Part shown: positions 1 through 7,536 of the stretch, one piece after another
Layout of the letters: each line of letters begins with the position of its first letter
Position numbering within the stretch: position 1 is the stretch's first letter
NCBI RefSeq assembly: GCF_000719115.1
Contig: NZ_JOEA01000004.1
Span: 186,001 to 250,000 of the forward strand
Reading direction: 5' to 3'
DNA length: 64,000 nucleotides
DNA from: Lentzea albidocapillata
GTDB taxonomy: Bacteria > Actinomycetota > Actinomycetes > Mycobacteriales > Pseudonocardiaceae
The notes under the pieces: generated by a model
What the model saw: only the letters and a program-made list of their open reading frames with translations
Databases searched by the model: none
Told to the model about the DNA's origin: nothing
Translations under genes and position numbers: made by a program

Positions 1-1569
1 CGAGGACGCCGAGCTGATCACCAACGGCGAGCGCAGGGACTCGGGCAGGTGGAGTTCGGTCGGCGCGGAGCCTCCGTTCGAGTCCCAGACGAGCACGGCG
101 AACGGCGCCGAGCCGACGAGCGTGCGGACGGCGGGCAGCGGGATCTGCTGCCAGGTCTGGTAGGCGCGGTCCTCGTAGGCGAAGGCGAGCGTGGTGCCCG
201 CGACGGCCTGCGGGTAGACGCGGTCGACGATCGCCCGGTCGACGTTGAGCACCGCGTTGCCTGCCTCGTCGAGCTTGACCGCCGAGAAGTGCTCGTCGTT
301 CATGGCGTCGCCATCGGTCATGACCTTGCCGGGGTTGTCGTTCATCAGTTCGTGGTGACGGCCGTAGTTGGTGTCCCAGTGCCACTGGCTGCCCGAGATC
401 ACGCTGCCGCGCGGCGCCGACCACCAGCGCGCACCCGGCGCCGTCGAGTCGAGACCCTGGTAGATCGCCTTGAGCACGGACGGCATCTTGTCGGAGGTGA
501 AGCCCGAGACGGGGTGGCCGAACTCGGAGACGATCGAGGTGGTGCCGAGTGCCCTCGCGCGGTCGCGGATCGTGCCGAACGCCTGGGTGTACTCGCCGTC
601 CGCCGCCTTGCCCGGCATGAGGACCCCCGACTGCGCCTTGCCGTCGTAGAAGTGCGAGTTGAACACGAACCGTTCGCCGAGGGCGGGCACGAGCGTGAGG
701 CCGCCGGGTTCGGCGAAGAAGTCGACGTTCTGGTTCCAGAACACCAGCGGTTCCACGAACGCGGGCTTGGCCGTCCAGCCCGCCTCGTCCATCTCCGCGC
801 GGAACCGGTGGTAGAACGGCATCAGCAGGTCGCGCTCCCACGTCTGCGAGGTCTGACCGGCGTCGTACTTGCCGGCGTACGGCTCGTTCAGCGGGTCGAC
901 ACCGACGACGAGCTTGAACTCGTTGGCGGGCAAGGCTTCCCTGACGTGCCTGAGTGCCTCGCCGGCCGCGTCGACGAACGAGTCCCGCACACCGTCGCGG
1001 TTGTGCCAGAAGTCGTACGTGGCGGCGGTGACGGCGTTGTTGTTCTTCATGTTCTGGCCCCAGTGGAAGCAGAGGCCGCACGACTCCTTGGGGTACCCGC
1101 TCGCCGCCCACGCCGGTGCGCCGTCGCCGGTGTACCAGCTGTCCTTGTTGAACAGGTGGCGTGAGTAGAGGTCCTGGTGGAAGTCGAGGTAGACGCGGAT
1201 GCCGAGGCCGGTGAAGGCGCGCAGCTGCGCCGTCACGCCGTCGAGGTAGGCGTGGTCGATCTGGCCGCGCTGCGGTTCGATCCACGCCCAGGTCAGCAGG
1301 AACCGCACCGCGTTCGCGCCGGTCAGCTGCTTCATGGCCTGCGCGGACCTGCGCGCGTCCGCGGTGTTCGCGAACGGGAGCCCGCGGTACTCCGCGAGTT
1401 TCGCCGTGCCGGAGACGTTGAAGCCGCGCAACACCACCTCGCGGCCGTGTTCGTCGCGGAAGACCCCGCCGGACACCCGCAGCTCGGAGCCGTCGAACGA
1501 CTCCGCCCGCACGGGTGTGACCGCCAGGGAGAGAAGGAAGAGGACCACCAGGAGAACCGCTCGCCGCAT
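1..1569 (-). CDS. Secreted GH5-family glycoside hydrolase, endoglycosylceramidase-like (partial)
   Basis: The reverse strand is open from an ATG at 1569 to the window edge, so the C-terminus is missing. An N-terminal signal peptide (MRRAVLLVVLFLLSLAVTPVRA) is followed by a GH5-type barrel: VLRGFNVSG near the start, then WAWIEPQRG, a DPLNEP segment carrying the likely acid/base Glu, and a later VSEFGHP segment carrying the likely nucleophile Glu. The RGFN start and DPLNEP context resemble actinobacterial endoglycosylceramidases more than plain cellulases. The tail (LVGSAPFAVLVWDSNGG) looks like the beta-sandwich found at the C-terminus of that group. AAAGG lies 8 bases before the ATG. The substrate is inferred from resemblance only; a cellulase-like activity is possible. 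Confidence 0.8.
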   Translation of the reverse strand, partial: MRRAVLLVVLFLLSLAVTPVRAESFDGSELRVSGGVFRDEHGREVVLRGFNVSGTAKLAEYRGLPFANTADARRSAQAMKQLTGANAVRFLLTWAWIEPQRGQIDHAYLDGVTAQLRAFTGLGIRVYLDFHQDLYSRHLFNKDSWYTGDGAPAWAASGYPKESCGLCFHWGQNMKNNNAVTAATYDFWHNRDGVRDSFVDAAGEALRHVREALPANEFKLVVGVDPLNEPYAGKYDAGQTSQTWERDLLMPFYHRFRAEMDEAGWTAKPAFVEPLVFWNQNVDFFAEPGGLTLVPALGERFVFNSHFYDGKAQSGVLMPGKAADGEYTQAFGTIRDRARALGTTSIVSEFGHPVSGFTSDKMPSVLKAIYQGLDSTAPGARWWSAPRGSVISGSQWHWDTNYGRHHELMNDNPGKVMTDGDAMNDEHFSAVKLDEAGNAVLNVDRAIVDRVYPQAVAGTTLAFAYEDRAYQTWQQIPLPAVRTLVGSAPFAVLVWDSNGGSAPTELHLPESLRSPLVISSASS

Positions 1570-1628
1570 CGCCGCCGCCTTTGGAACGTGAACGAGATTC
1601 GCATTGCGACCGTAGCCGGTGAACGCGC

Positions 1629-1667
1629 GTTCGACCAGCGTTCGACGATCAGCCCTCGTCGTTCGAC
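1629..1667. promoter_or_regulatory. Three GTTCGAC direct repeats on the same DNA face
   Basis: GTTCGAC occurs at 1629-1635, 1640-1646 and 1661-1667. The spacings of 11 and 21 bp are close to one and two helical turns. The array lies 60-98 bp upstream of the GH5 hydrolase start, where an activator or response regulator that binds direct repeats could sit. No adjacent regulator gene identifies the binder. Confidence 0.4.
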
Positions 1668-1678
1668 GGCATCAGAAC

Positions 1679-1713
1679 GGCCTGGAGCAGCTCACGGGGA
1701 ACTGCTCCAGGCC
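1679..1713 (-). terminator. Hairpin downstream of the beta-lactamase gene
   Basis: A perfect 12-bp stem (GGCCTGGAGCAG / CTGCTCCAGGCC) with an 11-base loop begins 23 bases past the beta-lactamase stop. There is no U-tract, as is common in high-GC actinobacteria. It separates this gene from the GH5 promoter. Confidence 0.7.
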
Positions 1714-1735
1714 GCTCTTCGAGCCGTGGGTGCGG

Positions 1736-2617
1736 TCAGCTGAACGTCGCCGCGACGAGCTCCGCCGTCTTGGCGAGCAGCGGTTCGTCGGCGCCGCCGG
1801 TCGGCTCGTCCTTCCTGGTCGACAGGACGGCGATCACGATCGGCGCGCGGCCGGCCGGGAACGCGATGCCGACGTCGTTGGTGGTGCCATAGCTGCCGGT
1901 GCCGGTCTTGTCGCCCCAGCGCCACGCCGACGGCAGCCCGGCGCGGATGCGGTTGCCGCCGGTCGTGTTGGCCAGCAACCACTTCGTGAGCTGGTCGGAG
2001 TCGTTCGAGTTGAGCGCGTGGCCCAGCGTCAGGCGCGCGTAGCTCTGGCCGATGGCGCGCGGTGACGTCGTGTCGGTGATGCGGCCGGGTTCCGCCGAGT
2101 TCAGCTCCGGCTCCCAGCGATCGAGGCGCGTGACCGGGTCGCCGATGGAACGGCTGAAGCGGCTGATCGCCGTGGGGCCGCCGAGTTCCCTGAGCAGCAG
2201 GTTGGCCGCACAGTTGTCGCTGTAGGTGATGGTCGCCTCGCACAGGGCCGAGACGGTCATGCCGTTCGCGAGGTTCTCCGGCTTGCCGGTCTCCGGGCCC
2301 CAGCCCGACTTGTCCACATCGGACTGCGTGTAGGTGATCACCTTGCCCAGCAACGTCCCGTCGCGGTCCTTGCGCAGGATCGCCGCCGCCGCAATGGTCT
2401 TGAAAGTCGAGCACATCGGGAAGATCTCGTCCGCGCGGTGCAGCACCGTGCGACCGGTGCCGGTGTCCGTGGCGAACAAGCCGAGGCGCGCGTTGTGCCG
2501 CTTCTCCAGTTCACGCAGCTTGCCGGTGACCGTCGAGGCCTGCGCCGCGGCGGGCACGGCCACGGCCAGCGCCGCTCCGGCGCCCAATGTCAGCGCGGCA
2601 CGTCGGTTGAAACTCAA
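1736..2617 (-). CDS. bla: Class A serine beta-lactamase, Tat-type signal
   Basis: This 293-residue exported enzyme hydrolyses beta-lactams by a serine mechanism. All class A motifs are intact: S70-T-F-K73, SDN at 133-135, the catalytic Glu of the omega loop in RWEPEL (E169), and KTG at 237-239. The N-terminus (MSFNRRAALTLGAGAAL) has a twin-arginine pair and a hydrophobic core ending at AQA. Cys69 precedes the active serine, but the residues after KTG are T and G, so there is no partner cysteine for the disulfide of KPC-type carbapenemases. The start is TTG, with a strong GAGGAGGGG ribosome site inside an inverted repeat (2618-2660). It is probably an intrinsic chromosomal enzyme. Confidence 0.95.
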   Translation of the reverse strand: MSFNRRAALTLGAGAALAVAVPAAAQASTVTGKLRELEKRHNARLGLFATDTGTGRTVLHRADEIFPMCSTFKTIAAAAILRKDRDGTLLGKVITYTQSDVDKSGWGPETGKPENLANGMTVSALCEATITYSDNCAANLLLRELGGPTAISRFSRSIGDPVTRLDRWEPELNSAEPGRITDTTSPRAIGQSYARLTLGHALNSNDSDQLTKWLLANTTGGNRIRAGLPSAWRWGDKTGTGSYGTTNDVGIAFPAGRAPIVIAVLSTRKDEPTGGADEPLLAKTAELVAATFS

Positions 2618-2660
2618 CGTCCTGTCCCCTCCTCTGGAAACCTCTCCACCAGACAGGACG
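2618..2660 (-). promoter_or_regulatory. Inverted repeat enclosing the bla ribosome binding site
   Basis: CGTCCTGTC (2618-2626) and GACAGGACG (2652-2660) form a 9-bp perfect inverted repeat. Read on the reverse strand, the second arm ends directly against the TTG start of bla, and the GAGGAGGGG ribosome site lies in the 25-base interior. It could be an operator or a leader hairpin that affects translation. It also lies just past the PAP2 stop and might be a weak terminator. Confidence 0.4.
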
Positions 2661-2680
2661 CGCGAGAGATCAACTGGTTG

Positions 2681-3511
2681 TCACGCGATCCGGCGCCAGC
2701 ACGCGAGGTACGTGAGCGCGGCGATCAGCGACCCGGCCGTCGCGAACGTGCCCGCGCCCAGGTAGATCACCCACTCGTCCGCGTTCAGACCCTCGTTCGC
2801 CAGCGAGAACCCCCACAGGATCCCGCCCAGGGCCAGTGTTGCGGCGGCGACGAACGACCAGAACACCACCAGGACCACCCGTCCGGCTCGGCGCGGTCCC
2901 GTGTAGGGCTGCAGGGAACCCTTGCGCTGCAACCACCACGCGGCGAGGGCCGCGACGGCGAGCGCGATGCCGTCGGCGGCGAGGGTGTCGCTCAGGCGGT
3001 GCCACTTCGCGGTCAGCGTGTACTGGCCGATCGCGGTGGCCCACGGCAGCACGAAGAACAGCATCACGCCACGCCACTTCCACGGCACCACGATGATCGC
3101 CGCGAACAACACGGTCATCGCGATCGTCGTGTGTCCACTCGGGAGGCTGTTGTGCGCGTAGTCGCCGGTCACCTCGACGAGCTCCGGACGCGGCAGGACG
3201 AACCGTTTGAGCGCCTGCACGACGACCTGGCCCACGACGATCACGCCGACCGCCGCAACGGTGAGGTCCCAGCGCTTCCTGAGCACGCCGACCAGGGCGA
3301 CCGCCACCACCGCCGCAGCCAGCGAGTAGACGGTGATCTGGCCGAGCGCGTCCCAGGCGGCGTCCGATTCGGTGACGTTGTCCTGGTCGGCGCCGCGCAG
3401 GGCCGCGTTCTCGATGGTCTGGCCGGCCTTCGTCAGCACCGCGAGGACGTACACGACCGCCGCGAAGACGAACCCCGCCGCCGCGACCACGGGCCACCGT
3501 CGATGGTTCAC
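2681..3511 (-). CDS. PAP2-superfamily membrane phosphatase
   Basis: This integral membrane protein of about 276 residues has the three phosphatidic-acid-phosphatase motifs in order: KRFVLPRP, then LPSGHTT, then a final segment with TAKWHRLSD. These bind and hydrolyse a phosphate ester. Likely substrates are undecaprenyl pyrophosphate or phosphatidic acid, but the sequence does not decide. Five or six hydrophobic segments surround the motifs. GTG at 3511 is taken as the start because the open frame beyond it overlaps the upstream TetR gene; a TTG at 3559 is the longer alternative. Confidence 0.85.
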   Translation of the reverse strand: MNHRRWPVVAAAGFVFAAVVYVLAVLTKAGQTIENAALRGADQDNVTESDAAWDALGQITVYSLAAAVVAVALVGVLRKRWDLTVAAVGVIVVGQVVVQALKRFVLPRPELVEVTGDYAHNSLPSGHTTIAMTVLFAAIIVVPWKWRGVMLFFVLPWATAIGQYTLTAKWHRLSDTLAADGIALAVAALAAWWLQRKGSLQPYTGPRRAGRVVLVVFWSFVAAATLALGGILWGFSLANEGLNADEWVIYLGAGTFATAGSLIAALTYLACWRRIA

Positions 3512-3536
3512 GCGGCGAAGTCTGCCGCCATTCGGC

Positions 3537-4196
3537 CTAACGCGCAGTCTGAAGATCAATACGCGTCAGCACGGCCGTGACCGCGAGGTCCACCGTGTAC
3601 TCGAACTCGGCCTCGCGGTCGAACTCCGCCAGGTGCGGTGCCGTCCGCACCACCGCGGGCAACCCCGAGGCCTGGAGTGCTCCGCGGCGTGCGCCGTCGG
3701 CGCCGCCGAACGTCGGCGCCGCCGACACCTCGCGCAGCAACGTGCCGATCAGTGTCGCGAGCAGCATCCGCAGCAGGTGCACGGATTCCTGGGCCGAGGC
3801 GCCCGCTGCCAGCAGCACCTCCAGCACCGCGTCCACCGGAGCGAGGCCCTCCAGCGACGAGAGCTGGCGGGTGAGCACGAGTGGCGCGGCTCCCGGATGG
3901 GCCAGCGCACGAGCCCGGAACGCCTGCGCGATCGCACGCAGGTCGCGGCACGCGTCACCGGTGGGCTCCGGCAGGACCAGGCCGCCCAGCAGATGCTCGG
4001 CCACCGCGTCGAGCAGCCCGTCCTTGCCGTCCACGTGGTTGTAGAGGCTCTTCGCGTCGACCCCGATCGCCCGCGCGACCGACCGCATGCCCACGCCCGC
4101 CACGCCTTCGGCGTCGATGACCTGCAGCGTCGCCGCGACGATCGACTCGCGGGACAGCAGCGGCGTGCGCGGACGGCCTCGGCGCGGTTCAGTCAC
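3537..4196 (-). CDS. TetR/AcrR-family transcriptional regulator
   Basis: This 219-residue regulator has an N-terminal TetR helix-turn-helix (SVARAIGVDAKSLYNHVDGK, about residues 40-59). The LYNHV form and C-terminal layout are like the tetracycline-repressor-type ligand domain. The start is GTG. It is divergent from the MBL-fold gene at 4276 across an 80-bp gap with two identical 13-bp dyads, so autoregulation and control of the MBL/NTF2 pair are likely. The ligand is unknown. It may be transcribed together with the PAP2 gene downstream. Confidence 0.92.
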   Translation of the reverse strand: MTEPRRGRPRTPLLSRESIVAATLQVIDAEGVAGVGMRSVARAIGVDAKSLYNHVDGKDGLLDAVAEHLLGGLVLPEPTGDACRDLRAIAQAFRARALAHPGAAPLVLTRQLSSLEGLAPVDAVLEVLLAAGASAQESVHLLRMLLATLIGTLLREVSAAPTFGGADGARRGALQASGLPAVVRTAPHLAEFDREAEFEYTVDLAVTAVLTRIDLQTAR

Positions 4197-4220
4197 GCGG
4201 CCATTGTGCCTTGCGGATAT

Positions 4221-4262
4221 CCACAGCGTGGGTTTAACCTCGAATTAACCCACAGCGTGGGT
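4221..4262. promoter_or_regulatory. Pair of dyad operators between tetR and the MBL-fold gene
   Basis: CCACAGCGTGGGT occurs identically at 4221-4233 and 4250-4262. Each copy is a dyad (CCAC-AGC-GTGG), and the second extends to CCCAC-AGC-GTGGG. Between them GGGTTTAA and TTAACCC form another partial dyad. The centres are 29 bp apart, about three helical turns. The position between divergent genes fits binding by the adjacent TetR protein. The second copy ends 13 bases before the ATG at 4276. Confidence 0.65.
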
Positions 4263-4275
4263 ATTGGAGGGGACG

Positions 4276-5292
4276 ATGAGCTTCACCCGGATCGACACGC
4301 TCGACCACATGGATGTCGAGGGCGGGCCTGGCGCGCGGCTGCGCGTCGCCCGTGAGCGGGGCGAGGCGTTCCGGCGGGAGTTCGCCACGACCGGCACGCC
4401 GGACAGCATCGTCACGCGTGACCTGGTGACGCTGCCGTATCCCACGCGGTTCGGCCTGTTCAGGGCCTCGCGGGCGATCGCGCCGTTCCTGTCGATCACG
4501 AACCGGATGCTGGTGATCCGCTGGCACGACGACGGCCGCGAGCGCATCCTGCTGTTCGAGCCGAGCGACCACGAGTACGGCCGGTACACGCCGTACTTCG
4601 AGGACCTGTCCGGACGGACGCCGGACGTGATCGAGCGGCGCATGGTCAAGGTCCACGGCACCGTGCCCGGCCACCTGGAACGGCTCGGCATCGCACCCGA
4701 GGACGTCGACTACCTGATGTTCGACCACCTGCACACCCAGGACCTGCGGCGCTGGATCGGCGCCACGCCGTACTTCCCGAACGCCAAGGTGATCGTGCAA
4801 CGCGACGAACTGGCGGCCCTGAGCGAACTGCACCCGTTGCAGAAGCCCTGGTACCAGCCGGCGACCTACCGCGACCTGCCGGCGGAGGCGTTCCTGCCGA
4901 TCGACGGCTCGGTCGTGCTCGGCCCCGGCGTCGCGGTGGTCAAGACGCCGGGTCACGTGTTCGGCAACCAGAGCCTCGTGGTCAACACCTCGACCGGCAT
5001 CTGGGTGAGCAGCGAGAACGTGATCGCCGCCGAGGCGCTGACGCCCGAGCACTCGAAGCTGCCCGGCCTCGCGTCGTGGACGCGCCGGTGGCAGCAGGAG
5101 GTCGTGCTCAACGCGAACACCGTCGAGACCACCGCCGACCAGTACAACTCGATCATCCTGGAGAAGACGCTCGCCGACCGCAGCCAGGCCGACCCGCGGT
5201 TCCTGCAGTTCTTCCCTTCCAGCGAACTCACCGGCGCCTGGACCAACCCCGGCACCAGGCCCACGTTCAGCCACGGCCAGATCGTCCACTGA
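4276..5292 (+). CDS. Metallo-beta-lactamase-fold hydrolase
   Basis: This 338-residue protein carries the HxHxxD metal motif as HLHTQD (residues 151-156), after DVDYLMFD, and a later KTPGHVFGNQ segment supplying another metal His. The usual bridging Asp region reads SSENVIAAE, so the second metal site may differ from the norm. The ATG is preceded by GGAGGGG; an in-frame TTG 12 bases earlier is less likely because it overlaps that ribosome site. It forms an operon with the NTF2-like gene 11 bases downstream. The substrate is unknown; lactone or ester hydrolysis would be typical of soluble family members. Confidence 0.85.
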   Translation: MSFTRIDTLDHMDVEGGPGARLRVARERGEAFRREFATTGTPDSIVTRDLVTLPYPTRFGLFRASRAIAPFLSITNRMLVIRWHDDGRERILLFEPSDHEYGRYTPYFEDLSGRTPDVIERRMVKVHGTVPGHLERLGIAPEDVDYLMFDHLHTQDLRRWIGATPYFPNAKVIVQRDELAALSELHPLQKPWYQPATYRDLPAEAFLPIDGSVVLGPGVAVVKTPGHVFGNQSLVVNTSTGIWVSSENVIAAEALTPEHSKLPGLASWTRRWQQEVVLNANTVETTADQYNSIILEKTLADRSQADPRFLQFFPSSELTGAWTNPGTRPTFSHGQIVH

Positions 5293-5303
5293 GGAGCTCA
5301 GCG

Positions 5304-5864
5304 ATGCCCGACCGCTTCACCCTGCCGTCCGAGGAAGTCCTGCGGGCCCGCGAAAAGCTCGTGCTCGACCACTTCCGCGACGAGGTGGCGCACGACTGGG
5401 ACGCCACGCTCTCGACGTTCCCGCACCCGCACTACGAGGTCATCGCCCAGATGGTCGTGCACGACGGCGACAGCGCCGTCCGCCAGTACTACACCGACAC
5501 GCGCGTGGCGTTCCCCGACCAGCACCACGAGCTGATCTCGTTCCGGCACAGCGTCGACGCCGTGATCGTGGAGTTCTGGCTGATCGGCACGCACCTCGGG
5601 CCGTTGGGCAAGATCCCGGCGACCGGTGGCAAGCACCGCACGCGCATGAACGCGTACTTCATCTTCGACGCCGACGAGAACCTGGTCACCGAGCGGATCT
5701 ACTTCGACCAGCTGTCCGTGCTCAAGCAGGTGATCGGCGGCATCGACCGGCGCAAGCCGAGCGGGCTGCGCAAGCTGCTGCAGGTGTTGCGCGGGATGCT
5801 CGCGATGTCGGGCAGCCAGCCGGATCAGCGGCTCACCCGCACGACGCCGCCGTCGCTGGACTAG
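5304..5864 (+). CDS. NTF2-like (SnoaL/cyclase fold) protein
   Basis: This 186-residue protein looks like the NTF2/SnoaL alpha+beta barrel used by polyketide cyclases, ester isomerases and small hydrolases. Its features are AREKLVLDHF near the start, HYEVIAQMVVHDGDSAVRQY, FPDQHHELI, and a final strand with AYFIFDADENLVTERIYFDQ. Its ribosome site GAGGAG overlaps the stop of the MBL gene, so the two are co-transcribed and may act on one substrate. The stop codon shares the CTAG tetranucleotide with the stop of the convergent response-regulator gene. Confidence 0.75.
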   Translation: MPDRFTLPSEEVLRAREKLVLDHFRDEVAHDWDATLSTFPHPHYEVIAQMVVHDGDSAVRQYYTDTRVAFPDQHHELISFRHSVDAVIVEFWLIGTHLGPLGKIPATGGKHRTRMNAYFIFDADENLVTERIYFDQLSVLKQVIGGIDRRKPSGLRKLLQVLRGMLAMSGSQPDQRLTRTTPPSLD

Positions 5865-6466
5865 AGCCGGATCAGCTTGCGTTCCACGGCGGTCGTCACG
5901 GCCGCCGTCCGCGTCTCCACGCCGAGCTTCACGAAGATCCGCACCAGATGGGTCTTCACGGTGGCCTGGCTGATGAACAGCGCCTTCGCGATCTCCTTGT
6001 TCGCGAGGCCCTTGGCGAGGTTCTGAAGGATCTGGATCTCGCGTTTGCTGAGCTTCGGCGCGGGGTCGCGGACCTGGCCCAGCAGCCGTTGCGCGATGTC
6101 CGGGGAGAGCACGGTCTGGCCCGTCGACGCCGTGTGCACGGCCTTGGCCAGGTCTTCGGGGTCGCAGCCCTTGAGCAGGTAGCCGATGGCACCCGCTTCG
6201 ACGGCGCGCACGATGTCGGCGTCCGCGTCGTAGGTCGTCAGGATCACGACCTGCGGGCCGTTGTCCATGGCACGGATCTGCCTGGTGGCCTCCACACCGT
6301 CGATTCCCTTGCCCAGCTGGAGATCCATCAGCACGACGTCCACCGTGGACGCCTTGGTCAGGGACTCCTCGCCGGTCGCGGCCTCGATCACCTCGAAGTC
6401 GCGCGACAACAACCCGACCAGCCCGAACCGGACCACCGGGTGATCGTCGACCACCAGCACCCTCAT
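5861..6466 (-). CDS. NarL/LuxR-type response regulator, SenR-like
   Basis: This 201-residue two-domain regulator has an N-terminal receiver with the acidic pair D7/D8 and phosphoacceptor D48 (VVLMDLQ), followed by a C-terminal LuxR helix-turn-helix (LSKREIQILQNLAKGLANKE, ATVKTHLVRIF). Its ATG overlaps the kinase stop (ATGA), so kinase and regulator are translationally coupled. The divergent HbpS-type gene makes this arrangement resemble SenS-SenR-HbpS of Streptomyces, a haem and redox-stress sensing system. Candidate binding dyads lie in the 7426-7536 gap. Confidence 0.93.
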   Translation of the reverse strand: MRVLVVDDHPVVRFGLVGLLSRDFEVIEAATGEESLTKASTVDVVLMDLQLGKGIDGVEATRQIRAMDNGPQVVILTTYDADADIVRAVEAGAIGYLLKGCDPEDLAKAVHTASTGQTVLSPDIAQRLLGQVRDPAPKLSKREIQILQNLAKGLANKEIAKALFISQATVKTHLVRIFVKLGVETRTAAVTTAVERKLIRL

Positions 6467-7425
6467 GGCGTCGGCACCGTCACGGCCACCGCGGTTCCCT
6501 CCCCCGGCGCGCTCTCCACGGACACGGTGCCACCCAGCTCGGTGATGCGCCCGCGGATGGACGCCAGGCCGTAGCCGCGGCCCTCCTCCGGCTTCACCTC
6601 CTCCGGGTCGAACCCGCGGCCGTCGTCCACGACGTCCATCGTCACCGCGTCTCCCAGGTACGACAGCGTGATCGCCACCCGCCCGGCGCCCGAGTGCTCG
6701 AAGACGTTGGCCACGGCACCCTGCGCGACCCGCAGCAGCGCCACCTCGGTCTGCACGCTCAGGGCGTACGGGTCGCCGTCCACCTCCACGTGCGGGACCA
6801 GCCGGTGCAGCGCGTCGACCAGCGTGCCGTGGATCGGCGTCAGGTCGCGCACGAACCGCCGCGCCTCGCCCAGGTTCTCGCGTGCGACCTCGGCGGCTCT
6901 CCTGGTTTCGCCCAGGGAGAGCAGCAGGTTGATGCTGGAGAAGCCCTGGGCCAGGGTGTCGTGGATCTCGCGGGCGAGGCGTTGGCGTTCCTCCAGCACC
7001 CCGGCCTCGTGCAGCAGGCGGGCGCGGTCGAAGAACACCGCCGCCGTCAGCACCGCGACGCCCACCGGACCGAGCACCAGCGACCAGTCGAACGTCGTGG
7101 CCAGCCTGATCTGGGCCAGCACCACTGCTGCCGTCAGCACGGCCGCGATCGGCAGCGCCACTCGTGGCCTGAGCTGGCGCAGGCACTGGAAGAACAATGG
7201 GATCGCGCACCAGCCGAAGCTCGGCGCGAGCCACACCAGCACCAGCCACACGGAGAGCACGACCGGCAACGCCCGCGTCCACCGCACGCCCGCGGGATAG
7301 AGCGCGCCGAGAGCGAGAGCGAGGCCGAGCACGACCAGGTCGGCACCGTGGTACGCGACGTACCGCGCCGCCGACGCCGTCAACAGCACGTAGAAACCCG
7401 CATGCATCGCCCTGTGCAGCCACAC
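6463..7425 (-). CDS. Membrane sensor histidine kinase (HisKA_3 type), SenS-like
   Basis: This 320-residue kinase has four or five hydrophobic segments in the first 130 residues and no large extracellular domain. A HisKA_3 dimerisation box follows with phosphoacceptor H155 in LAREIHDTLAQ. The C-terminal HATPase domain has VANVFEHSG (N box), DDGRGFD (G1) and GYGLASIRGR (G2). GTG 7425 is taken as the start, with ATG 7407 as an alternative. The small membrane sensor and neighbouring HbpS-type gene suggest it senses signals through that secreted partner; this is inference from the Streptomyces precedent. Confidence 0.92.
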   Translation of the reverse strand: MWLHRAMHAGFYVLLTASAARYVAYHGADLVVLGLALALGALYPAGVRWTRALPVVLSVWLVLVWLAPSFGWCAIPLFFQCLRQLRPRVALPIAAVLTAAVVLAQIRLATTFDWSLVLGPVGVAVLTAAVFFDRARLLHEAGVLEERQRLAREIHDTLAQGFSSINLLLSLGETRRAAEVARENLGEARRFVRDLTPIHGTLVDALHRLVPHVEVDGDPYALSVQTEVALLRVAQGAVANVFEHSGAGRVAITLSYLGDAVTMDVVDDGRGFDPEEVKPEEGRGYGLASIRGRITELGGTVSVESAPGEGTAVAVTVPTP

Positions 7426-7461
7426 CTCGGCGACATTAGGCGACTCGGCAGGTCTGGCGGG

Positions 7462-7491
7462 TCAACCAATGGGTTGAACCGAGGTTCGACC
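7462..7491. promoter_or_regulatory. Overlapping dyads between the kinase gene and the HbpS-type gene
   Basis: TCAACC-aatg-GGTTGA (7462-7477) is a perfect 6-bp-arm inverted repeat. It overlaps GGTTGAACC-ga-GGTTCGACC (7472-7491), an 8-of-9 imperfect inverted repeat. Both lie in the short gap between divergent genes. They are candidate sites for the response regulator encoded at 5861-6466, controlling both directions. Confidence 0.5.
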
Positions 7492-7536
7492 ATCACCACC
7501 ATGGCACGCAGCCCTGAACAGGGAACCGTAGTAGCC

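Noticed and set aside
49..1164. Long open frame on the + strand (371 codons)
   Set aside because: It is the antisense shadow of the GH5 hydrolase: its translation is rich in Arg, Val and Glu without domains, whereas the reverse strand has a signal peptide and GH5 motifs.
1736..2617. Possible carbapenemase because of Cys69 before the active serine
   Set aside because: The partner cysteine after the KTG motif is absent (TG there), and Cys69 is common in actinobacterial class A enzymes.
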